Part shown: positions 16,004 through 24,495 of the stretch, one piece after another
Layout: every line of letters begins with the position of its first letter
Position numbering within the stretch: the first letter of the stretch is position 1
NCBI GenBank assembly: GCA_023954635.1
Contig: JAGSHI010000019.1
Span: 1-39,664 of the forward strand
Direction of reading: 5' to 3'
Length of the DNA: 39,664 nt
Source: Bacteriovoracaceae bacterium
GTDB lineage: Bacteria; Bdellovibrionota; Bacteriovoracia; Bacteriovoracales; Bacteriovoracaceae
Position numbers and translations under genes: made by a program
The notes under the pieces: generated by a model
The model's input: only the letters and a program-made list of their open reading frames with translations
Told to the model about the DNA's origin: nothing
The model's database searches: none

Positions 16004-17002
16004 ATGAAAAATATCATTCTATTCCTAGTCTTTATATTTTCATCTCAATCTTTAGCTAATGAAATTTGGAAAATAAATGACGATCATAGTGATCTTGGTT
16101 TTACGGTAAACTATCTAAAAGTAAGCTCAGTTCGAGGAAGGTTTAATAAACTTAGTGGAGAAGTAGAGTTAAAGAATAATAAACCTGTTAAAGTAAATTT
16201 AATCATTGGTGCCAAAAGTATATCCACTGGAAATAAACTCCGAGATTCTCATCTAAGACGTTCAGACTTTCTTCATGTTAAAAAACATCCAAAAATAAAT
16301 TTTACATCTAAATCTATTACTACAATTGATAAGAATGTATTTGAAGTTAAAGGATTTCTTAAGATACAAAAAATAAAACGGCCACTGAGCCTTATTGTTA
16401 CTCTAAGTGAAACTGTGAAAGATACTTGGGGAAAACAACATCGATTTGCTGTATATTCTGGTCAATTAGATCGTTACGACTACGGCCTTAAGTGGAATAA
16501 GACGCTTCCTGGTAGCGATTTCTTAGTCAGCAATAGGATTATTCTTAAAGGTTCAATTCAACTTCAACCTACAGGAAAAGCTACTGCTTCATCAAAGCAC
16601 ATGATCCCTGATAATAAGAGTATTCGAAAAAGAGAGAAGCTTAATCGTGGGGAAGTCTCAAAAGAAGCAACTAGGATTGATAGACCAAAACTTAAAATAT
16701 TTAAAAATAAAAACAATACATTTGAAAAATCAAACTTTATCAAAAAAAATAAAAAAGAAATTAAATCAAAAGAACCCGACTCACAGTGGCCTATCAGTAG
16801 AATTTTGGCACTTCTGTATCATGGACTTTTTGGTTTTATAGGATCTCTAACTGTTTTTATTGGTATAAAGAAGGCATTTCTTCATATCAATAAGGATAAG
16901 TACGATGAAACAAACTTAATAGGACACTTCTCTGATGCCATTGGCATCATCTTTTGCCTGCTTTGGGCCATTAGTTTTTACCACTTTGTCTTTTATAAAT
17001 AA
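16004..17002 (+). CDS. YceI-domain lipid-binding protein with membrane-anchored tail
   Basis: A signal peptide (cleaved near SLANE) leads into a YceI lipocalin-like domain of about 170 residues (W-x-I-x-x-x-HSxLGFTV start, ..LRDSHLRRSDFLHVKKHPKINFTS core). YceI domains bind isoprenoid quinones or fatty-acid amides in a beta-barrel. After it come about 80 basic, probably disordered residues and two membrane helices (about 270-290 and 310-330). That C-terminal extension is not part of normal YceI proteins, and would tether the barrel to the inner membrane. ATG 16004 was taken in place of the GTG three codons earlier; neither has a clear ribosome site. It lies just downstream of the lipid locus but behind its terminator. 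Confidence 0.78.
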   Translation: MKNIILFLVFIFSSQSLANEIWKINDDHSDLGFTVNYLKVSSVRGRFNKLSGEVELKNNKPVKVNLIIGAKSISTGNKLRDSHLRRSDFLHVKKHPKINFTSKSITTIDKNVFEVKGFLKIQKIKRPLSLIVTLSETVKDTWGKQHRFAVYSGQLDRYDYGLKWNKTLPGSDFLVSNRIILKGSIQLQPTGKATASSKHMIPDNKSIRKREKLNRGEVSKEATRIDRPKLKIFKNKNNTFEKSNFIKKNKKEIKSKEPDSQWPISRILALLYHGLFGFIGSLTVFIGIKKAFLHINKDKYDETNLIGHFSDAIGIIFCLLWAISFYHFVFYK

Positions 17003-17013
17003 GTTAGGAAATT

Positions 17014-17060
17014 TCAGCTCCGAGGTGTTACTCGGGAGTTTATCAACAACTCGGAACTGA
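17014..17060. repeat. Inverted repeat with alternative pairings after the YceI gene
   Basis: TCAGCTCCGAG (17014-17024) pairs with CTCGGAACTGA (17050-17060) at 10 of 11 positions. Between them ACTCGGGAGT (17030-17039) can pair instead with CTCCGAG. The two folds exclude each other. It starts 12 bases after the stop of the YceI gene and lacks a U-run, so it may be a 3' processing or Rho-type end rather than an intrinsic terminator. Confidence 0.5.
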
Positions 17061-17073
17061 GGATTTTGAGCGG

Positions 17074-17211
17074 AAAATTCGAGACCCTGGTTTGCATGAT
17101 TTTACGGGATTATACAAAGGGCCCTCATTTTCCATTTTCTTAGTTTTCAATTGCACTTGGGAGTCAATCCAAATGCAGGTAAATAGTTATGATAATTACC
17201 TGAGTCCTGCA
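17074..17211. other. Structured intergenic stretch upstream of the HTH gene
   Basis: TGCAGG (17174-17179) can pair with CCTGCA (17206-17211), or the overlapping AGGTAA (17177-17182) with TTACCT (17196-17201). No ORF was found. It lies upstream of the HTH gene's predicted promoter, so it would be DNA-level regulation or the 3' region of the preceding transcript. Confidence 0.3.
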
Positions 17212-17246
17212 ATGTAATAGCAAAAAGTTATGTATATTAGCTTTTT

Positions 17247-17275
17247 TTGTGCTATATGGTCACTAGCATCATAAA
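17247..17275 (+). promoter_or_regulatory. Promoter of the HTH regulator gene
   Basis: TTGTGC (17247-17252), 17-bp spacer, CATAAA (17270-17275), followed closely by AAAGGG and the ATG at 17294. The predicted leader is only about a dozen bases. Confidence 0.45.
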
Positions 17276-17293
17276 TAAACAAAGGGTTAACTT

Positions 17294-18049
17294 ATGTCAG
17301 AAATGAAGGCATCTGAGCTAATGGGAACACTAAAAAAGGTACTGAAGGCCAAGAAACTCACTTATAAGGCCTTAGGAGAGAAGTTATCATTTAGTGAAGG
17401 AACTCTTAAAAATATTTTTCATCATAACAATATTTCCATCGAAAGATTATTTGAAATTTGTGAAGTAGCTGAAATTAATTTTCAAGACTTGATTCGTATG
17501 TCTTCTAGAGCAAAAGAAGATGAGTTTTCTTTTAGTCTCAATCAAGAAGAGTTTTTTGCAGACCATCCTGAGTATTATTTTTTCTTTCGAGAAGTCTTTT
17601 TTCAAAGGAAGAGTTTAAAGCAACTAGAACGGGAGTTCTCACTTTCTGAAAAGTCTGTTTTAAAATATATTTTAACACTTGAGAAACTAGGGCTTTGTGA
17701 TGTTCTTCCAGGTAACAACCTTCGATGGAATGTTAATGGTAAACTACGTTGGATAAAGAATGGTCCTTGGAATAAAAAACATTTAAAAAGTTATGTACAA
17801 AGAACTCTTTCACTTATCCAAGAGAACCGAGAAAACTGTTATAATTCTCAAATTGGTCACTTTTCGATTAGTCAAAAGACTTATGAGGATTTTAAAGAAG
17901 AGTTAAGAAGACTAGAAGATAAATATAGGGAGATTGCCTTTCAAGATCATATGATGAATAGAAAAGGTAATTTCATACCTGTCTCTTATAACTTCTCTGT
18001 TATTGATGATGATATTTTTGATATTATGACAGAAATACCTAATCTTTAA
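17294..18049 (+). CDS. XRE-type helix-turn-helix regulator
   Basis: A 251-residue protein. The first 65 residues form a Cro/C1-type HTH (LTYKALGEKLSFSEGTLKNIFHHNNISIERL), followed by a helical, aromatic-rich domain. That domain contains a second winged-helix-like segment (KSLKQLEREFSLSEKSVLKYILTLEKLGL, about 108-136). This two-part layout, an N-terminal XRE domain plus a longer C-terminal domain, is common among Bdellovibrionota regulators related to the TIGR02147 group, though membership is not certain. No sensor cofactor site was recognised. AAAGGG precedes the ATG. Its stop codon overlaps the stop of the convergent outer-membrane protein gene by 4 bp, with no terminator in between. Confidence 0.78.
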   Translation: MSEMKASELMGTLKKVLKAKKLTYKALGEKLSFSEGTLKNIFHHNNISIERLFEICEVAEINFQDLIRMSSRAKEDEFSFSLNQEEFFADHPEYYFFFREVFFQRKSLKQLEREFSLSEKSVLKYILTLEKLGLCDVLPGNNLRWNVNGKLRWIKNGPWNKKHLKSYVQRTLSLIQENRENCYNSQIGHFSISQKTYEDFKEELRRLEDKYREIAFQDHMMNRKGNFIPVSYNFSVIDDDIFDIMTEIPNL

Positions 18050-19014
18050 AAGAAACCTGTCAGGCCAAGCGTGTATCCACGATTGAGATAATAATTACTA
18101 TAGAGGCCTGCGATGAAATGTTTGTTTATTGAATACTGTATGCCAACAAAAGTGTCCCGCTTGATACTTTCAGTTTCTAACAGTTTTGTTTCAAAATTAT
18201 ATTTTGGTCTGTAACTATCTTCTTTGCGTGTTCCGTAGGTAAACATCCATGCTTTCCAAAAAAATGTACCGGTGACTAAAATAATACTATCTGTATAACT
18301 GGTTCCGTAATAGTCAAATACATTGTAGAGATATGTCACATCTGCGATAAAGTGTGGAAGTTTTACACCAACAGTATATGTGTCGACATGATAACGTTCA
18401 AAATATTCATAGGCCGGTAGAAAGGCATCGTCATAAATATAGTAGTCGTCTTTGTATTTTGATATGCCAAATGTGAAAACAGATAACTCTATAGATGTTC
18501 CAAGTCCCCAGTTGAATTTAGAGGTCTCTTCATTATACTTTGCGATTAAACCAAGATTAAGTTTAGCGGTTTTTGATTGTTTCTTTTTATTATCATAGAG
18601 AACGAAGGCCGTCGCAAAAGAATACTTATTAGAAGTATATTTTTTTCCAGCTCTTTTTCTTTCGAGATAACTTTGAGAAGTTTCAAAACTCATATTCCCA
18701 AAAAAACTATCTTCATAATTAGAAGGAGATATCGCAGCACCAATTCGTCCTGTGCCTGTTACTATTGCGAAATCTTGATCACCATTATAATTTAAGATTT
18801 CAAGACCAAGTCCTTTATCTGTTGGAATACTACTTGGATTAAAATTAAAAGCGCCAGATTGTGTGGGTACAGACCCTCCAGAACCTTTTGAGTAACTTCC
18901 CCAAGGACAACTCTTAAGTTTGAGTTTGTTACACATCGATTTTGCCCAAATCTGGGAAGAGAATATAAGAGTTAAAAATAAGGTTCCTATGCACTTATAG
19001 GAGAGTCGAATCAT
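18046..19014 (-). CDS. Outer-membrane beta-barrel protein
   Basis: A 322-residue secreted protein. Signal peptide of about 24 residues (..LTLIFSSQIWA), a short Cys-containing segment (C28, C36), then repeated amphipathic strands rich in Tyr/Phe/Gly with short turns. It ends in GLTGFF, a C-terminal phenylalanine as used for BAM-dependent barrels. No family was recognised; strand count looks compatible with a 12-14-stranded pore or transporter. There is no ribosome site: a TAAAAT box lies six bases before the ATG, and a perfect palindrome covers the promoter, so expression is probably tightly regulated. It lies downstream of pepD on the same strand. Confidence 0.72.
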   Translation of the reverse strand: MIRLSYKCIGTLFLTLIFSSQIWAKSMCNKLKLKSCPWGSYSKGSGGSVPTQSGAFNFNPSSIPTDKGLGLEILNYNGDQDFAIVTGTGRIGAAISPSNYEDSFFGNMSFETSQSYLERKRAGKKYTSNKYSFATAFVLYDNKKKQSKTAKLNLGLIAKYNEETSKFNWGLGTSIELSVFTFGISKYKDDYYIYDDAFLPAYEYFERYHVDTYTVGVKLPHFIADVTYLYNVFDYYGTSYTDSIILVTGTFFWKAWMFTYGTRKEDSYRPKYNFETKLLETESIKRDTFVGIQYSINKHFIAGLYSNYYLNRGYTLGLTGFF

Positions 19015-19020
19015 CTGACG

Positions 19021-19048
19021 ATTTTAACAATTTTTTCTAAATTGTTAC
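19021..19048 (-). promoter_or_regulatory. Leaderless promoter with palindromic operator (outer-membrane protein)
   Basis: Minus strand: GTAACA (19043-19048), 16-bp spacer, TAAAAT (19021-19026), six bases, ATG. A perfect inverted repeat TAACAATTT-N5-AAATTGTTA (19025-19047) fills the spacer and touches both boxes. It is not followed by a U-run in either direction, which favours an operator over a terminator. Confidence 0.55.
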
Positions 19049-19076
19049 ATAGGGAAAATACTAATTTATGCTGTTA

Positions 19077-20519
19077 TTACAACGATTTGACAGTTTCTAT
19101 CAGTAGTTTCCAAAAACTTTCTACGGTTTTGATCTCAATTCTTTCTCTAGGAGTGTGAGCAGAGCGAACATTTGGTCCAATAGAAACAATATCTAAATTT
19201 GGAAACTTATCTTTTATCACACCACATTCAAGACCAGCATGAATGGCGGTAATCTCAGGGTCTAGACCAAAAATCTCTTTATACTTTTTAATCACTAGGT
19301 TTAACATTTCACCCTTATATACCGGTTTCCAACTAGGGTAACCACTTTCCATATTTAGTTCGAGATTGTGAGTCGATGCGATTAGTTGATAAGTTTGTTT
19401 AATTTTCTTCGTATCAATAGGGTCAAAGAAGCGAACAGAAGAAAGAATCTTCAGCTCATTAGAGTTTAGTTTTACTTCAGCTAAGTTTGAACTTTGAGAT
19501 ACAAGGACAGACTCGGCCTCTGTATCATACTTATGGGCCCCATGAGGTAAGGTGTGAATGAGGGACAAGAGTTTTAGAGAAGATTCTTCTGTTAGCTGTG
19601 CACTAGTATTTTCTTTTTTTATTAGTCCACTTATCTTTTCATCCTCAGGGTGGAGAGTATTTCTTATTATATCAATATAGTTATTTAGCAATGATTGTAC
19701 TTCTTCAAAGTTTAACGTTTCACTTGTGACAATGGCTTTTGCATCTCGTGGAATAATATTATGCGCTTTTCCGCCATCAAAGTGAGAGATTCTCAAATTG
19801 TTTTCTGAAATAAATGTTGCCAGTAGTTGAATGGCATTGCCTTGTTGTAAATGGATGTCGATCCCAGAATGACCACCCCTTAGCCCTTTAATTTCAACCT
19901 CAAAAATATTTGTATTTGCCGGCACACTTTCAGAACTCAACGATCCGTTCATTCGTACACCAAAACCACCAGCACATCCTACGAAAATCATACCCCAGTC
20001 TTCGGTGTCTAAATTCAGCATTTTCTCGGCAGAGATAAGAGAAGTATCTAGTGCCGTTGCTCCATGAAGTCCTGTTTCTTCTTCAACTGTGAATAATAAT
20101 TCGAGAGGTGGATGAGATAGTGATTTATCTGTCATTAATGCCAGGGCCGCAGCACAGCCAATACCATTATCGGCCCCAAGAGTTGTACGATCGGCTAAAA
20201 GCCATTCCCCTTCAACTTTTAAGTCTATTGGATCTGTTTCAAAATCTATCTTTCTGTCAGGAGTATTGTCGCAAACCATATCAACATGGTTTTGTAATAG
20301 TAATGGTTTCGAGTTTTTATTATCACTAGATGCAGGAACATAGACGACTAAGTTTCCTTTTTTATCTTCTTTCCAGCTACTGTTATTATTCTTGGCCAAT
20401 TCCTTTATATAATTCAGAACAGCTTCTTCTTTACCACTAGGCCTTGGAATTCGAGTTAACTCATAAAAAATATTCCAAATATGTTCTGGTTGTGATGGAT
20501 AGTTTTGTGGGCGACTCAT
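19077..20519 (-). CDS. pepD: Cytosol non-specific dipeptidase (aminoacyl-histidine dipeptidase)
   Basis: An M20 family metallopeptidase of 480 residues, the usual PepD length. Zinc and catalytic residues are visible: H78 and D80 in QNHVDM, D117 in LGADNGIG, and E146-E147-E148 in TVEEETGLHG with the catalytic Glu at 147. H-x-G-x-E/H motifs follow later (HAGLECG). It splits dipeptides such as Xaa-His in the cytosol, fitting a peptide-consuming predator or scavenger. The start is ATG 20519, with AAGGA about ten bases upstream; the TTG at 20534 overlaps that ribosome site and was rejected. It is probably cotranscribed with the hydrolase gene 50 bp upstream. Confidence 0.93.
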   Translation of the reverse strand: MSRPQNYPSQPEHIWNIFYELTRIPRPSGKEEAVLNYIKELAKNNNSSWKEDKKGNLVVYVPASSDNKNSKPLLLQNHVDMVCDNTPDRKIDFETDPIDLKVEGEWLLADRTTLGADNGIGCAAALALMTDKSLSHPPLELLFTVEEETGLHGATALDTSLISAEKMLNLDTEDWGMIFVGCAGGFGVRMNGSLSSESVPANTNIFEVEIKGLRGGHSGIDIHLQQGNAIQLLATFISENNLRISHFDGGKAHNIIPRDAKAIVTSETLNFEEVQSLLNNYIDIIRNTLHPEDEKISGLIKKENTSAQLTEESSLKLLSLIHTLPHGAHKYDTEAESVLVSQSSNLAEVKLNSNELKILSSVRFFDPIDTKKIKQTYQLIASTHNLELNMESGYPSWKPVYKGEMLNLVIKKYKEIFGLDPEITAIHAGLECGVIKDKFPNLDIVSIGPNVRSAHTPRERIEIKTVESFWKLLIETVKSL

Positions 20520-20569
20520 AGGAAGGTCCTTCAATGGGGTTTAGGCAGTGAAGGATAACAAGGAAAAGG

Positions 20570-21523
20570 TTAAATTTCTACAACTAGTCCATCATAGGCA
20601 AAATCCCATTCAACTGGATATAAAGAAGTTTTCGCTCTTCTCTGTTCTTGAAAATAACGTTGGGTATCTTTTTTAAGGTCAGTAATTTGTGCATCACTAG
20701 CAGCTGGGTCATGGTGAGTGAATAGAACTTTTTTGATTCCTTCACGCATAGCAAGATCTAAACCAATTTGTGATGCTGAATGACCCCAGTCAACCTTGGA
20801 TAAATGATCATTAAAGTCATATTGAGCATCAAAGTACATGAGATCTATACCTTGATAAAGAGGTAAATCATCACCAAGTTTATCTCTACTAATTCTTGTA
20901 CCTTCAGTATCAACACAGTGAGCGAAATTTTTATCATCACTGTTAACTTTCAGTCCCCAGCAAGGATCTGGATGATCAAGCTGGTATGGGGTACATTTTA
21001 AGTCTCCGACTTTAAATTCTTTTCGTGGTTCAATTTGGTGAAAAACAATTTGGGCCTTAATGACATTAAAGGGAACAGGAAAGTATGGTTTCTTAAAAAG
21101 TATTTCGAATACTTCTTCTAAGTCTTCACAAACTGAATAAACATGAATCTTATTTCCGGGTATATAAAAAGGAACAAAGAAGGGAAGTCCTACGAGATGA
21201 TCCCAATGATAATGGGTTAGGTAAATATGGGCCTCTCCTTGCCCTTTCCCCAAATCTGACCCGAGAAGAGACATTCCCAATGGTCTAATACCGCTTCCAC
21301 CATCAATAATTATATTACTTCCACTTTTACTTGTTACTTGAACACAAGTCGTGTTCCCGCCATAACCAGCAACGGAATTAAAATCTTTTGATTTTAAGTA
21401 GTCATCTGGAGTTAACCCACTATTATGAAAATCTAATAGTAGATCTTTCTTTTCGTTCCAAGTGTCTTGTGGGTAGGGGGATACAGGTATGGATCCTCTT
21501 GACCCCCAAATTTTTAGCTTCAT
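20570..21523 (-). CDS. Metallo-beta-lactamase-fold hydrolase
   Basis: A 317-residue MBL-fold protein. It begins MKLKIWGSRGSIPVS, then GGNTTCVQV and IDGGSGIRPLG, and carries the metal motif THYHWDHLVG (H104, H106, D108, H109), a later histidine in QLDHPDPCWG, and VLFTHHDP. The start and the overall shape recall RNase Z/PhnP-like phosphodiesterases; the substrate is not deducible. AAAGGA lies at the right distance before ATG. It has no signal peptide. It precedes pepD by 50 bp on the same strand. Confidence 0.85.
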   Translation of the reverse strand: MKLKIWGSRGSIPVSPYPQDTWNEKKDLLLDFHNSGLTPDDYLKSKDFNSVAGYGGNTTCVQVTSKSGSNIIIDGGSGIRPLGMSLLGSDLGKGQGEAHIYLTHYHWDHLVGLPFFVPFYIPGNKIHVYSVCEDLEEVFEILFKKPYFPVPFNVIKAQIVFHQIEPRKEFKVGDLKCTPYQLDHPDPCWGLKVNSDDKNFAHCVDTEGTRISRDKLGDDLPLYQGIDLMYFDAQYDFNDHLSKVDWGHSASQIGLDLAMREGIKKVLFTHHDPAASDAQITDLKKDTQRYFQEQRRAKTSLYPVEWDFAYDGLVVEI

Positions 21524-21643
21524 TAAAATAAATCCTTTGATATATTTTACATAAAATATAAAAATTTTTAAAATACTTTTTGTATTTAGAATGTTGTACG
21601 TGATTGGTCGGACAATGTGTTGAGAATTGATAATGGAGAGTGA

Positions 21644-22171
21644 ATGTATAAAGTATTAATCATAATTACATTATCCTTAAGTATGAAAATTGCTACTGCA
21701 GAAGATGAATTAAGTTTTAAAAAACAGGCAGAAATAAAAGTAAATATTTTTATGAAAGCTTTAAAAAAAGAACTAAAAGCAGGTTTGAAAAAAGGCCTAG
21801 TAAATGGTGTTGAGCACTGTAACGTCAATGTTTCAAAGATCTCTACTATGACAAAAGATGATAAGTGGAAAATAGGAAGAACTAGTCATAAGTTAAGGAA
21901 CCAAAAGAATTCACCTGAGAAGTGGATGCTCAGTTACTTAGACGATTATAAGAAAAATAAAAAGAAAGATTCGTCTGTTGTAAAATTGGGCAAAAACCAT
22001 TTTTTCTACTTAAAACCACTCTATGTTGGAGGAGTTTGTTTGGGGTGCCATGGGAAAAAAATAGCACCAAAAGTATCTAAGAAAATTAAGGATCTCTATC
22101 CTGAAGATCAAGCTGAAGGATTTGGCCTCGGTGACTTTAGAGGCTTTGTATGGGCAGAGTATAAAGAATAA
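21644..22171 (+). CDS. Tll0287-like (DUF3365) single-heme c protein
   Basis: A 175-residue secreted protein. The signal peptide is cleaved near ATAED, then a helical sensor-like domain carries one heme c motif, CLGCH (132-136), near its end. The layout matches the DUF3365/Tll0287 family, PAS-like heme domains found in the periplasm alone or as sensor modules. With no attached output domain it probably acts as an electron carrier or periplasmic redox sensor. GGAG precedes the ATG. It is monocistronic, closed by a hairpin. Confidence 0.82.
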   Translation: MYKVLIIITLSLSMKIATAEDELSFKKQAEIKVNIFMKALKKELKAGLKKGLVNGVEHCNVNVSKISTMTKDDKWKIGRTSHKLRNQKNSPEKWMLSYLDDYKKNKKKDSSVVKLGKNHFFYLKPLYVGGVCLGCHGKKIAPKVSKKIKDLYPEDQAEGFGLGDFRGFVWAEYKE

Positions 22172-22186
22172 TATTGGCGGGAAAGT

Positions 22187-22211
22187 GTGGAGGAAAACTA
22201 TTTTCCTCCAC
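22187..22211 (+). terminator. Hairpin after the heme-protein gene
   Basis: Perfect 11-bp stem GTGGAGGAAAA/TTTTCCTCCAC with a three-base loop, 15 bases after the stop. The A-run and T-run are inside the stem, giving a bidirectional terminator shape, but there is no extra U-tail. Confidence 0.6.
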
Positions 22212-22284
22212 TACCTCCCATAAGCTATGAAACCAGGAAGAGGTGTTTCTTTCCCATATTCAAGCTGATTCTATAACAGGTTTG

Positions 22285-22326
22285 AAATTTTCGGCAGATT
22301 ATATGTCCAAATCTGAAAATTTTTTG
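22285..22326 (+). terminator. Second hairpin with U-run; possible end of a small RNA
   Basis: AAATTTT (22285-22291) and CAGATT (22295-22300) pair with AATCTG (22310-22315) and AAAATTT (22316-22322) across a nine-base loop. This is followed by a T-run to 22325. It lies 115 bases after the heme gene's stop and 110 bases before the FecR gene, so it either backs up the first hairpin or ends a short non-coding transcript. Confidence 0.4.
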
Positions 22327-22376
22327 CAATAATAAGCTTATAATTTCAGTCAGTTATGGTAAGTAATCGAAAATTC

Positions 22377-22426
22377 AGAGCTCTTAATAATTAGCTCTAG
22401 TCGACGTGTTTCTATGAACTTATAAT
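22377..22426 (+). promoter_or_regulatory. Leaderless promoter and inverted repeat of the FecR-domain gene
   Basis: A perfect TATAAT (22421-22426) is followed by six bases and the ATG at 22433, with no ribosome site. The -35 is poor (TAGTCG at 22398-22403 for a 17-bp spacer). An inverted repeat AGAGCT/AGCTCT (22377-22382 and 22393-22398) abuts that -35 position and could bind an activator. Confidence 0.55.
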
Positions 22427-22432
22427 TTTTCC

Positions 22433-24448
22433 ATGACAAAATTCCTGATTTCAATATTTTGCCTACTTTTGACGACTTCTCTGTTTGCTCGAGAAGGTCG
22501 CGTCATTAGAATTCGTGGTGAGGCGTATGCTCGTTTTCTAAAGTCTAAAAAACCAGTACGGCTTTATAAAGGTCACAAAGTTAAAGGAAACGCCTTAGTC
22601 ACGACAAAGAAGAAAAGCTTTGTGAAAATAAAGTTTGAGGATGGGTCAATCATAAGTCTTGGTCCAAATGCAAAGATTGCACTTTCACAGAATAATAAAA
22701 AGAAACCACGTTTAGTTGAACTATTAAGAGGAAAAATAAGAGGTATCGTAGACCCCAAAAGCAAAGGGACAAAGGGATACAAACATAAAATGTATGTGAG
22801 CACCAGGTCAGCTTCTATTGGGATCAGAGGAACGGACTTTTTACTTATCTATAATGAAAAAAATAAAATAACTTCTAATATTACTCTTAAAGGAGATGTT
22901 CACCTTTATAAAAAGAAAGATGAGGAGATTCACGAATCATTAAGAGAAGAGTTAGACGATAAAAAACAAATCAAATTTGGGCAAGGTAATGAGCTTGATA
23001 ATATCGCTGACCATCTTAAGCACCACGATACTAAAAGTATTCCTAAGGGTCACTTCAGTGGAGCTTATCCGAGTTACGAAAAATCTTCTGAACCAGTTCA
23101 TATTTCAATGCCACAGTTAAATGCTTTAGGAAAAAATAAAGATCTAGGGAACAAGTCTAAAGGTAGAGTTGTCAGAGGTGGATATAAACTGGCCATGGGT
23201 GGAGATAAAAACAGCCACCTTGTTCCAGAACCCTATGGAGAAAATCAAAGTACTAAGAGCAAACGAAAACTTAAATCAGGTGTCAGACATGGCGGTCATG
23301 TTGACCTCAATACTGGAATCTATATTGCTCCTCCTGGCAATGCTCGTTATGACAAAAAAACAGGGCTCTACGCTATGCCTGAAGGCCTAGGGGGAATTGA
23401 TCCTGAGACCGGTCACTATGTGGCCCCTGAAGGAGTAAAACTTGATCCGCTTAAGGGTTTTGTCGTTGCTGACAGAAACTATGGAGATAGAAATATCAAA
23501 GAAAATCTCAAGAGGATTCAAAACTTAACTGGAAACTTTAACGAAAGGTTAGATAAAGCATTAAAAATCTTTAAACAAATTTCAAGGTTTGATGTACTGG
23601 CCATTGGTAACTATAGATACTCAACCAATGTAATGGAAAACTACTATGGCGAATGGACAAATATAACTAATACGCCGTCCATGGTTTGGGACTTTAAAGG
23701 CTTTACTGGCTTTCAGCTCTTTCATAATAAGCGTTATCTTTTTTATCCAAAGGCGAGTCTCTTTGCTCTTTATCATGAGCGGGCCCTTCCTGAAATCAAG
23801 AGAAATAATACTTATGAAGGTATGCTTGGGTTAGAGTTTCATCGAAAACATGAACTCTTTGGAAAGAAAGCGAGATTCATAGTCGATTTAGAATTTAGAA
23901 CTGAATATATGGATTGGAAGAAAAGAAACCTGTTTGATTTTTATACCGAAGACTCTGGAATAAGGTTATCGGAAGTTTTCAAATTTAATAGGTCTCATCG
24001 AACCGAGGCCTACTATCAGGCCAGAGCATTTCAAGGATATATCGATGCAAACCATGGAAATATTCATAATGTAGGATTTAATCATCGCTATATGATTGGA
24101 CCTCTCTATGACCTTTTGGCGGGGTTTGAATTTTCACAAAGAAGAGAAAAGGTATCAAATGACTACTTTGATATCTGGAACGGATATATGAAGGCCATAA
24201 GAAAAGATTTATTCTGGAGAACTGACTTAACGTTTGGTTACACTTATCAAACTCATGAGTCTAAAGAGAATATACCTTTTGATATAGCGAGATTTTATAA
24301 ATTAGACTTCCAGCTCAATAAAAGATTAAACAACTTTTGGAAAATCAATGCTCTTTATGAGTACAGTAGGCAAAGGGCCAAAGGTGCCACGCTCACTAAG
24401 TCTTTTATCCAACAAACTTGGGGTGGTGGGCTTACAATGGTCTTCTAG
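22433..24448 (+). CDS. Secreted FecR-domain protein with YxxPxG repeats and barrel-like C-terminus
   Basis: A 671-residue protein. The signal peptide is cleaved near SLFARE. Residues about 20-170 form a FecR domain (KGHKVKGNALVTT, FEDGSIISLGPNAK, STRSASIGIRGTDFLL). At about 285-350 lie four degenerate tandem repeats of the form xDxxTGxYxxPxG (DLNTGIYIAPPG, DKKTGLYAMPEG, DPETGHYVAPEG, DPLKGFVVAD). The last 280 residues are strand-rich and aromatic, ending MVF, like an outer-membrane barrel. A FecR domain outside a FecIR sigma/anti-sigma pair usually is a periplasmic binding domain, possibly for peptidoglycan (inference). Combining it with a barrel suggests an envelope-spanning or anchored porin. 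Translation starts without a leader. Confidence 0.75.
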   Translation: MTKFLISIFCLLLTTSLFAREGRVIRIRGEAYARFLKSKKPVRLYKGHKVKGNALVTTKKKSFVKIKFEDGSIISLGPNAKIALSQNNKKKPRLVELLRGKIRGIVDPKSKGTKGYKHKMYVSTRSASIGIRGTDFLLIYNEKNKITSNITLKGDVHLYKKKDEEIHESLREELDDKKQIKFGQGNELDNIADHLKHHDTKSIPKGHFSGAYPSYEKSSEPVHISMPQLNALGKNKDLGNKSKGRVVRGGYKLAMGGDKNSHLVPEPYGENQSTKSKRKLKSGVRHGGHVDLNTGIYIAPPGNARYDKKTGLYAMPEGLGGIDPETGHYVAPEGVKLDPLKGFVVADRNYGDRNIKENLKRIQNLTGNFNERLDKALKIFKQISRFDVLAIGNYRYSTNVMENYYGEWTNITNTPSMVWDFKGFTGFQLFHNKRYLFYPKASLFALYHERALPEIKRNNTYEGMLGLEFHRKHELFGKKARFIVDLEFRTEYMDWKKRNLFDFYTEDSGIRLSEVFKFNRSHRTEAYYQARAFQGYIDANHGNIHNVGFNHRYMIGPLYDLLAGFEFSQRREKVSNDYFDIWNGYMKAIRKDLFWRTDLTFGYTYQTHESKENIPFDIARFYKLDFQLNKRLNNFWKINALYEYSRQRAKGATLTKSFIQQTWGGGLTMVF

Positions 24449-24495
24449 AATACTCAGACTGTACAAATTCTTATGCAAAAGGTATAAGCCAGCTT

